A DNA stretch of 35,919 nt. Source: a virus. Every line of letters starts with the position of its first letter. Within the stretch, counting starts at the first letter, position 1. The stretch is taken from IMG/VR virus record IMGVR_UViG_3300028258_000007, positions 1-35,919 of that record. One strand, written 5' to 3'. The notes under the pieces were generated by a model that was not told where the DNA came from, searched no databases, and saw nothing but the letters and a program-made list of their open reading frames with translations. Below are positions 29,004 to 35,919 of the stretch, in pieces. Position numbers and translations under genes: made by a program.

Positions 29004-32000
29004 CCTTTTTAAACGATGACGAGCAGCGCGGCGGGCTTTTGCCCCAGCAGGCACCCGAAGCACAGGCGCCAAGCCCGACATGGACGGAGCTTTTTAAAGC
29101 CAGCGCAGAAAGCAGCAGCATTGGCAGCCTTGCTGAAAGCACGGCCTTGTCATGGCAGCGCAGCCTGCCTGACACAAACCGGCTTGATGATCCGAACTAT
29201 GACCCGTTTAATGATATTTCAGGCTACGAACAATTTGCCGACGCCTTTGCACGCAGTGGCAGCCGGTATGAAACCGACCTGATCAAGCGCAGCATTGACC
29301 GGCGCCTGCAAAATCAGGACACGGTGGCACGCGGTGGGCTGGCTGGCCTTGCCACAACCATTGCCACAGAACCGCTTATGTTTGTGCCTATGGGCGGCGC
29401 TGCATCAATCACCAGCCGAATTGCCAACCCGTTGCTGCGTATGGGAGCGGCCGGCGCGATCACTGGCTTTGGCGGCGCAGCATTGGTTGAAGGTGCTTTG
29501 CAGGCGACTGACCCAACCCGCACGCTTGAGCAATCGGCAGCAAACATTGCGCTTTCAACCGGATTTGGCGCCGGCATTGGCACTGTTGCGGCTGGACTGT
29601 CAAAGTTTCTTGGCGCCAGAACCGGCCGCGTTGGCACTGATCTGGACAGCTATGTGCGCGCGGCAGAGCATGCCTTTACCCGTAGCGATGCCATTGCAGA
29701 AGGCCCAAGCACCACAGGCGCCATGGCCACACGCGCAACCACAATGGAGCAAGAAAGCCTGAAATCAGGTTGGGGCGCCGACTATCTCAACAAGCTGAAT
29801 GAGAGCGAGGTTATTGTTGGCAACCCGCTGGCCCGCACGCGCGCATCTGATAGCCTGATTGTGCGCCAATTGAGCGGAGAACTTGCAGAAACGCCCTTTA
29901 TCACCAAGGGAAACACGGTTGGCATTGCCAGCCCGCAGGCCGTTGAAACGCAGATTAAGCGTTGGCAGGCACCGCTGGCTCAGGCATTGCAGGACTTGGA
30001 CAACCAATTTACCCTTGCCCGCTTGGGCCGTGAGCGCCGCTTTGGCGACGTGGCACGCATTGGCGCGCAGGATACCTACAAGCAGTTAACCCGACAGAAC
30101 ATCAATGATTTTACATACAGCCAATATAAACAAGAAGTATATATGGCTATGCTCAATAACGACACCCACGCAAACCCCTATGTAGCTGCGGCGGCGAAGT
30201 CACTTCGAGAAAACATTTTTGATCCATTGAAAGAAAGAGCGATCCAGAACGGCCAGTTGCCGGAGGACGTGACAACAGAGGTTGCACTATCATATATGAT
30301 GCGCGTTTATGATAAGCCGCGCATCATCAAGCAGCGCAATGTTTTTGAGCAGCGCATAAGCGACTGGCTTTTGAACATTCAGCAAGAAATCAAGCAGCAG
30401 ATCGAAGCCGGCAAGCCAATATCGGATCAAAACAACATCATTGGCAACATTGCCAAGGACGCCGCCCAGCAGGCGCCAGAGCAGCCGCTTGCGCGTGTTG
30501 AGGGATCGGCCCCGGCAGGTGCCAATATGCTTGGCGCTGATAGCGCGATCACACCAACAGGCCGCAAAGTGCCGGTTGATTATGCAGTTGTGGATGCCCG
30601 CAAGCTGATAACGTCAAACACCGACGATCTACGGCCAAACCCAGCATATCCGCAGGAACTGCAGCCGCGTGACCGAAGCCGCGGCGCGACAGAACTGCAG
30701 ATTAAAAGCATCATCAACCCCGAGCGTTTCCGGCCTGAACTACTTGGCAAGAGCAGCGACGCATCTGGCGGCGCGCCTATTGTTGGCCCTGACCTTGTAG
30801 TGCAAAGCGGTAATGCCCGCAGCATTGCATTGCGCCGCGCCTATGGAGAAAACGGCGCCACAGCGCAGGCATATCGTGACTATCTAACACAGCAGGGCTT
30901 TGACCTCACTGGCATTGAACAGCCTGTGCTGGTGCGCATCAACCGCAGCAACATGACGCCCGAGCAGTTGCAGGCTTTCACACGCGAAGCCAACACCAGC
31001 AGCGTGCTTGGCATGAGCGCCACAGAAAAGGCCATTGCCGACGCCAAAGCACTGCCAGATCATATCCTTGATCTTGCCGTTGATGGTGATTTGACCAAGG
31101 CAGTAAACCGTGACTTTGTGCGCAAGGCACTGCAGAGCATTGCCACGCAAAATGAGCTTGGCCAGTTGGTCGCACCTGATGGCACGCTATCGCAAGAAGG
31201 CTTGCGCCGCGTGCAGGGCGCCATGATCGCCAAGGCATATGACAGCCCCGAGGTGGTGCAGAATATCCTTGAAAGCACAGAAACCAACATCAAGGCCATT
31301 GGCAATGCCTTGCTGGATGCAGCGCCGGCATGGAATAAGCTGCGCGCGGCCGTGCGGGATGGATCAGTGCCGCCACAGTTTGACGTGACGGAGCCATTGA
31401 AAGAAGCCATTGCGCTGATCGACCGCGCCCGGGCAGAAGGCAGGCCAGTCACCGACTTTGTTAACCAAACCGACATTTTCAAAGGTAGCGGCGTTACGCC
31501 AGAGGCCGAAACATTGTTGCGCTGGATGCTTGCCGGCGACAATCTAAAGCAGCGCGTCGGGCAGGAAAAACTGGCCCGCACCTTGAATTACTACGCCCAA
31601 GAAGCTAGAAAGGTTGAAGCCGGCCCCGGCCTGTTTGGCGAGGCAGACAAGACCCGACCGGCGCAGATCGTGGAGGCAGCGCGTGCCAAAGGCCAAGAAA
31701 CAGCAATTGACCCAGCAGCCGCTGGACGTAGCGATATTTTTTCCGCGCGCGTGGAAAAACCCGCAGGCGCAAGCACTGTTCCAACAGGCAATGCAGCAGG
31801 CAATGGAGATGGAGCCGCCAGAGCAATCCCAGCCCCCCTTGAAGGAAAAGCCCTAGCTGCTTCCATAGCCGAGCGCCCGCAGTTAGCAAATCTTGCGCCA
31901 GATCAGCAAGGCGTATTGGCTGCGCTTTACAAGCAGGCAGAGGAAGCCAAGCCAGTATTTGACGAAATCGCCACCGGAATTGTTAAAGACCTTGATGCCA

Positions 32001-34378
32001 TGGGAATTAAGGCAGAGGTAAAACTTGCACCGCTCAAAGGCGCAGCGCGTGCCGTTGAAAAAATCATTGGCGAGAAAAATGGAAAAGCCGATGACATTAA
32101 AGATTTGCTGCGCGGCACCATCATTGTTGACAGGTTGGAAGATGCAGCACCTGCATTTGAAACGGTTAAGCAGCGTTATGCTCTATCAGGAAAGCAGAGG
32201 TTTTTGCTGGAAGAAGGCCAGCCAAGTTTGGGTGGATACAGAGATGTATTTACAAACGTAAACGTAAATGGCCACATTGCAGAAATGCAAGTGAACGTAA
32301 GAAAAATGTATGAGGCCAAAGAGGGGGCTGGGCATAAATTCTATGAAGAATTGCGATCATACAATGGCAAGGCCGATCTAAGCCCTGAAGATTTGAAAAA
32401 CATTGCACGCATTGAGACAGAACAGCGGGCTTTTTATGATGCTGTTTGGTCTGAAGTCTTAGCAGACGCAGCCAGCAGATCAGAAAAATCGGCCTCAGAG
32501 ATGGGCACGCCAGCAGTTAATGCTTTAGCCAATGGAAACGGAAAAGACCTTGCGCCATTAAATGCGACACAAGGCGGCTTACCGTCAGGATCAAACATAA
32601 CTGCGTTGCCCTCAACGTCAAAAAACCTTTTGACTGACATTTCATCACCTCCCAATAAAAAGGTAGCACAAAACGGCCAGAATGTCAAGCCAACCGCCCA
32701 AGCAGTAAAGCCTGAATATGTTGAGTTTTCAAGGCTTGGCGAAGAAGATTTGCTGTCCATTGCGCAGGAGATCACCGACAAGATCATTGGCGGCGCACCC
32801 GGCCGCAGCAATTATGAGCCAATCCCACTGACCCGCGGCCCATTAAGGGAATTAACTCTTAAAATTCCAACAATCCATATACTTGATTTTCTTGAAAAAG
32901 ACATTGAGCGCGTGACCCGTATCTATACCCGCACAATGTCAACCGATGTTGAGCTTGCCACCAAGTTTGGCAGCGCCGACATGGCAGACCAGCTTGTGAA
33001 GGTACAGGACAGCTACGCCGTTTTGCGTGCAGCGGCAGAGAAAGAACTTGGCCAAGGCCCGAAACTTGAAAGCCGGCTGGCCCAGCTTGATAAGGCCATG
33101 AAGCGCGACATTCAGGATTTAGAAGGAATGCGCGACCGTATCCGCGGCACCTATGCAATCCCCGACGATCCAGAAAGCATCATTGTGCGCACAGGCCGCG
33201 CAGCCCGCACGCTCAATTATGTGCGCCTGCTTGGTGGCATGACGCTTTCAGCAATCCCTGATGTTGCCAACCCAATCATGCATCATGGCTTTGGCCGCGT
33301 ATTTGGCACGCTTGGAGCCATAAAAAACCTTGAGCTTTACAAGCTGGCAGCCAATGAAGTGAAGCTGGCCGGCACTGCGCTTGATATGGTGCTTGATAGC
33401 CGCGCCATGCAGATGGCCGATATATGGGATGATTACGGCAAGCACACCACCTTTGAACGCGGCTTGCAGGCAGTGCAGGATCGCTTTGGCGTTGTCAGCC
33501 TTATGGCCCCATGGAATGCCACCATGAAACAGTTTGCAGGCGTCATGGGGCAAACCCGCGTGCTGCAGGAGGTAAAGAACTGGACGGCAGGCAGCATTGG
33601 CGCGCGCGAAATGGAAAGGCTTGCCCAGCTTGGCATTGATAAGCCGATGGCCGAGCGCATTGCCCAGCAGGCCGAACACTGGAAGGCAGACGAAGGCGTG
33701 ATTTGGGCGAACACTGGCGCATGGACTGACCGGGAAGCGGTTGACGCATTCCGCAATGCTATCGTCAAAGAGGTGGACGCTATTATTGTCACGCCCGGGC
33801 AGGATCGCCCGCTTTGGATGTCAACCGAAATGGGCAAGATGGTTGGGCAATTCCGCAGCTTTGCCTTTACCGCTTTGAGCAAGGTAAGCGTCAGCGCGCT
33901 GCAGCGTGCAGACAAGAACGTGATGCAGGGCATTGTCAGTGCTGTTGCGCTTGGCATGATGGTGCATGCACTCAAGCAGGCCCAATATGGCCGACCGATG
34001 CCAGAAAAGCCGCAGGACTGGATTGTTGCCGGCCTTGACCGCAGCGGCGTCATGGGCTGGCTATTTGATGCCAACAACATGATTGAAAAGGCGACGGCCG
34101 GATCATATGGCATTAACCCCATGCTTGGCACCAGCAAGACCAACAACCGTTTTGCCGCCCGCAACGTGACAGGATCATTGGCCGGCCCCAGCTTTGGCTT
34201 GCTGCAGGACATGATCGACGTGACGGCCGCAGCATCAAGTGGCCAGTTTGATCGAACACAGCTTGAAAAAGTGCGGCGCATGATCCCTTACCAGAATGTG
34301 CCATATCTGGCTTGGATGTTTGACCAGATGGAAGAAGGCGCAGGCAACGCAATGGGATTGCCGGCGAAGAAGAATTAA
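29000..34378 (+). CDS. Giant polyvalent ejection protein (gp16 position) with ParB- and RelA/SpoT-like domains
   Basis: This 1792-residue protein is the largest of the virion. N-terminal helices are followed by a hydrophobic Gly/Ala-rich region (110-205), perhaps for membrane passage. Residues about 524-760 match the DdrB-like ParB domain: VPVDYAVVDARKL, ELQPRDRSR (553-561) and VVQSGNARSIALRRAYG (600-616). After a disordered linker, residues about 980-1150 resemble a RelA/SpoT nucleotidyltransferase: KGAARAVEKI, DDIKDLLRGTIIVD (Asp1032 or Asp1035), GGYRDV (1078-1083), EMQV (Glu1095) and GHKFYEELRS (His1112). A second linker leads to a long helical C-terminal part shared by podovirus gp16-type proteins. 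Large proteins joining such domains are called polyvalent proteins; they are thought to act in the host as they enter. ATGA overlap with the previous gene. Confidence 0.85.
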   Translation: MTFLNDDEQRGGLLPQQAPEAQAPSPTWTELFKASAESSSIGSLAESTALSWQRSLPDTNRLDDPNYDPFNDISGYEQFADAFARSGSRYETDLIKRSIDRRLQNQDTVARGGLAGLATTIATEPLMFVPMGGAASITSRIANPLLRMGAAGAITGFGGAALVEGALQATDPTRTLEQSAANIALSTGFGAGIGTVAAGLSKFLGARTGRVGTDLDSYVRAAEHAFTRSDAIAEGPSTTGAMATRATTMEQESLKSGWGADYLNKLNESEVIVGNPLARTRASDSLIVRQLSGELAETPFITKGNTVGIASPQAVETQIKRWQAPLAQALQDLDNQFTLARLGRERRFGDVARIGAQDTYKQLTRQNINDFTYSQYKQEVYMAMLNNDTHANPYVAAAAKSLRENIFDPLKERAIQNGQLPEDVTTEVALSYMMRVYDKPRIIKQRNVFEQRISDWLLNIQQEIKQQIEAGKPISDQNNIIGNIAKDAAQQAPEQPLARVEGSAPAGANMLGADSAITPTGRKVPVDYAVVDARKLITSNTDDLRPNPAYPQELQPRDRSRGATELQIKSIINPERFRPELLGKSSDASGGAPIVGPDLVVQSGNARSIALRRAYGENGATAQAYRDYLTQQGFDLTGIEQPVLVRINRSNMTPEQLQAFTREANTSSVLGMSATEKAIADAKALPDHILDLAVDGDLTKAVNRDFVRKALQSIATQNELGQLVAPDGTLSQEGLRRVQGAMIAKAYDSPEVVQNILESTETNIKAIGNALLDAAPAWNKLRAAVRDGSVPPQFDVTEPLKEAIALIDRARAEGRPVTDFVNQTDIFKGSGVTPEAETLLRWMLAGDNLKQRVGQEKLARTLNYYAQEARKVEAGPGLFGEADKTRPAQIVEAARAKGQETAIDPAAAGRSDIFSARVEKPAGASTVPTGNAAGNGDGAARAIPAPLEGKALAASIAERPQLANLAPDQQGVLAALYKQAEEAKPVFDEIATGIVKDLDAMGIKAEVKLAPLKGAARAVEKIIGEKNGKADDIKDLLRGTIIVDRLEDAAPAFETVKQRYALSGKQRFLLEEGQPSLGGYRDVFTNVNVNGHIAEMQVNVRKMYEAKEGAGHKFYEELRSYNGKADLSPEDLKNIARIETEQRAFYDAVWSEVLADAASRSEKSASEMGTPAVNALANGNGKDLAPLNATQGGLPSGSNITALPSTSKNLLTDISSPPNKKVAQNGQNVKPTAQAVKPEYVEFSRLGEEDLLSIAQEITDKIIGGAPGRSNYEPIPLTRGPLRELTLKIPTIHILDFLEKDIERVTRIYTRTMSTDVELATKFGSADMADQLVKVQDSYAVLRAAAEKELGQGPKLESRLAQLDKAMKRDIQDLEGMRDRIRGTYAIPDDPESIIVRTGRAARTLNYVRLLGGMTLSAIPDVANPIMHHGFGRVFGTLGAIKNLELYKLAANEVKLAGTALDMVLDSRAMQMADIWDDYGKHTTFERGLQAVQDRFGVVSLMAPWNATMKQFAGVMGQTRVLQEVKNWTAGSIGAREMERLAQLGIDKPMAERIAQQAEHWKADEGVIWANTGAWTDREAVDAFRNAIVKEVDAIIVTPGQDRPLWMSTEMGKMVGQFRSFAFTALSKVSVSALQRADKNVMQGIVSAVALGMMVHALKQAQYGRPMPEKPQDWIVAGLDRSGVMGWLFDANNMIEKATAGSYGINPMLGTSKTNNRFAARNVTGSLAGPSFGLLQDMIDVTAAASSGQFDRTQLEKVRRMIPYQNVPYLAWMFDQMEEGAGNAMGLPAKKN

Positions 34379-34409
34379 CCTAATCTCGACCCTATAAGGA
34401 GGGGCGCAA

Positions 34410-35919
34410 ATGACCGTAAGCACCACCACCAACAGCCAATCATATGCCGGCAGCGGCACCAGCCCCTTTAATTTCCCTTACAAGTTTTTTGCCGACACTG
34501 ATCTGATCGTGACGCGGCGCACCAGTGCAGGCGTGCTTACAACGCTTGTGCTGAATACGGATTACACCGTGACCGGCGCAGGCAGCGAAGGCGGCGGCAC
34601 AGTCACGCCAACGGCCAGCGAGACAGGCAACACCATTACCGTGACCCGCCAGTTGCCGCGCACGCAGGAAACTGATTATTCCGACCTTGGCCCATTCCCG
34701 GCCGAGGCAACCGAAACTGCGCTTGATCGCCTGATCATGCTGATGCAGGAAACCTATGAGCGCACAGGCAACGCGCTGCGCATTCCGACTGGTGGCGTGA
34801 ATTACGACGCCGGCAGCCTCAAGATTGAGAACTTGGCAAACGCTGTAAACCTGACAGACGCAGCAAATCTTGCTAGTGTTCAGGCTTTAATTGCTGCATC
34901 TGGCAATGTTCCTTCACCAAATTCTGCACAGGTTGGCGCTTTATATCGTGCATTATCTGCTGGATCATCTGGTTGGTGGATCGGCTCTCAAACAATACCA
35001 AGCGCAGCAACCGTTGATCTGTCAGCATCAACAGCACCTGTTGTTTTAATCAGCGGCAGCACGACCATTACAAGTTTTGGCACACCGGCAACCAGTGGCG
35101 ATGTTCGCTATGTTGTATTTACCGGAAGCCTAACCCTTACACATAACGCAACTACCCTTATTTTGCCGGGTGCTGCAAACATTACCACAAACGCAAATGA
35201 TGCAGCTTTGATGGTAAGCCGTGGTGCAAATGGGTGGCGTTGCGTTGCATATCAAAAAGCAGACGGAAAGGCAGTTATACCGACCGCCCTGACTGAATTA
35301 ACGGGCAATGCCAACAGCGTGCCGGCGCGCGTTGGCACATCAACTGGCCTAATCAGCAATGTGGCATTGAGCGCAAGTCAAATTCTTGGCCGTGGTGCAA
35401 CTGGCGACGTTTCGGCCATTGCCCTTGGCACTGGCTTGAGCATGAGCGGCACAACGCTTAATGCAGCCATGTCAGGCCGCTTGATTGCTGTTACCTACTA
35501 CAACACAGCCGGCACGTTCAGCTTTACCAAAGCCACAAATAACCCGTCATTTATCGTGGTTGAAGGTGTTGGCGGTGGTGGCGCAGGTGGCGGCACCACA
35601 GCAGCAGGCTATCAGGCTGGCGGTGGCGGTGGATCAGGTGGCCATGCACGCAAACTGATTTCTGCAGCATCGCTGGCCGCAAGCGAAACAATCACAGTTG
35701 GTGCAGGCGGCACTGGTGTTTCGGGCGCAAATGGTAACAACGGCGGTGCAACATCATTTGGCACGTTCCTTATTGTAGGTGGCGGGCAAGGTGGTGGCGT
35801 CGGTGCATCTGGCGGCATTGGTAATGTTGGCGCCGGTGGTAACACGACAGCGGGCGATTTTACCGCTACCGGCTCAACCGGAGGGGCAGGCATAGCCTAC
35901 TCTACCGTTGCCGCAGGCG
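34410..35919 (+). CDS. Tail fibre protein (T7 gp17-like N-terminus), cut by the window end
   Basis: The gene opens at 34410 after a strong AAGGAGGGG and runs 503 codons without a stop to the window end. Residues 1-125 resemble the N-terminal, virion-binding domain of T7 gp17 fibres (SPFNFPYKFFADTDLIVTRR, LVLNTDYTVTGAG, ITVTRQLPRTQETDYSDLGPFPAE, ALDRLIMLMQE). The middle is repetitive beta-structure with Asn/Thr/Ala, and the last 130 codons are glycine-rich (GGGGAGGG, VGAGGTG) as in receptor-binding tips. The rest of the gene is very probably at 1-171. It should bind the host surface. Confidence 0.88.
   Translation, partial: MTVSTTTNSQSYAGSGTSPFNFPYKFFADTDLIVTRRTSAGVLTTLVLNTDYTVTGAGSEGGGTVTPTASETGNTITVTRQLPRTQETDYSDLGPFPAEATETALDRLIMLMQETYERTGNALRIPTGGVNYDAGSLKIENLANAVNLTDAANLASVQALIAASGNVPSPNSAQVGALYRALSAGSSGWWIGSQTIPSAATVDLSASTAPVVLISGSTTITSFGTPATSGDVRYVVFTGSLTLTHNATTLILPGAANITTNANDAALMVSRGANGWRCVAYQKADGKAVIPTALTELTGNANSVPARVGTSTGLISNVALSASQILGRGATGDVSAIALGTGLSMSGTTLNAAMSGRLIAVTYYNTAGTFSFTKATNNPSFIVVEGVGGGGAGGGTTAAGYQAGGGGGSGGHARKLISAASLAASETITVGAGGTGVSGANGNNGGATSFGTFLIVGGGQGGGVGASGGIGNVGAGGNTTAGDFTATGSTGGAGIAYSTVAAG

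Noticed and set aside
28050-29081. A 343-codon frame on the minus strand
   Set aside because: It lies fully opposite two well-supported virion genes, has no recognisable motifs, and is Cys/His-rich in the way of antisense frames.
32660-32670. Near-copy of the promoter box (AGGTAGCAC)
   Set aside because: It differs in the last base and lies inside the coding sequence of the giant ejection protein, away from any start, so it is probably chance.
35612-35893. A proline-rich minus-strand frame at the right end
   Set aside because: It is the complement of the glycine-rich tail-fibre tip: Gly codons read backwards give Pro and Ala.
1-35919. tRNA genes, CRISPR arrays and insertion sequences
   Set aside because: None seen by eye: no cloverleaf, no regular repeat-spacer array, no transposase motif with terminal inverted repeats.

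Overview
The window reads as one almost complete genome of a short-tailed (podovirus) bacteriophage of the broad T7-like type. Its virion genes run in T7 order: portal, scaffold, major capsid, tail tubular A and B, gp13-, gp14-, gp15- and gp16-like proteins, then tail fibre. The window starts and ends inside the same glycine-rich tail-fibre gene, so the molecule was probably circular or circularly permuted and was cut there. An alphaproteobacterial host is likely: the phage carries a GapR/DUF2312 nucleoid protein, a spike-base protein like that of the Rhodobacter gene transfer agent, and an early protein with the MIGHNNPP start common in phages of that class. This host call is inference. I see no RNA polymerase, DNA polymerase, integrase or tRNA, so transcription and replication probably rely on host enzymes. 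Layout, left to right: (1) 1-2085, + strand: end of the tail fibre, then a lysis cassette (membrane protein, holin-like protein, endolysin, small membrane protein, inner spanin, and an overlapping outer-spanin lipoprotein). (2) 2215-2823, - strand: one lone gene facing the lysis genes, with a strong promoter. (3) 2937-4364, + strand: five small early genes led by an LPD29-domain protein, ending at a clear terminator. (4) 4361-6295, - strand: a helix-turn-helix-like protein, a VRR-NUC nuclease, a DUF1376 replication-initiator-like protein and a replication-associated protein. (5) 6404-14440, + strand: the main early operon. It begins with a tail-anchored protein and a AAA+ ATPase that looks like the proteasomal ATPases Mpa/ARC/PAN. 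It continues with recombination-type genes, GapR, dUTPase and many small translationally coupled genes, and ends before a strong terminator. (6) 14575-35919, + strand: large terminase, spike/fibre head genes, and the T7-like head, tail and ejection-protein module, running through the cut point into the lysis cassette. How it seems to work: divergent host-type promoters at 2848-2910 and 6321-6370, plus one at 9572-9600, drive early genes. Three of them carry the same AGGTAGCAA box, which suggests a shared regulator. The late operon is set off by the terminator at 14502-14540. Inside it, the 202-base leader of the major capsid gene can fold into a row of hairpins, and two GAAA-capped hairpins flank the following decoration gene, probably tuning capsid expression. 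The most unusual items are the Mpa/ARC-like ATPase (6823-8547) and the giant ejection protein (29000-34378), which carries a DdrB-like ParB domain and a RelA/SpoT-like nucleotidyltransferase domain.
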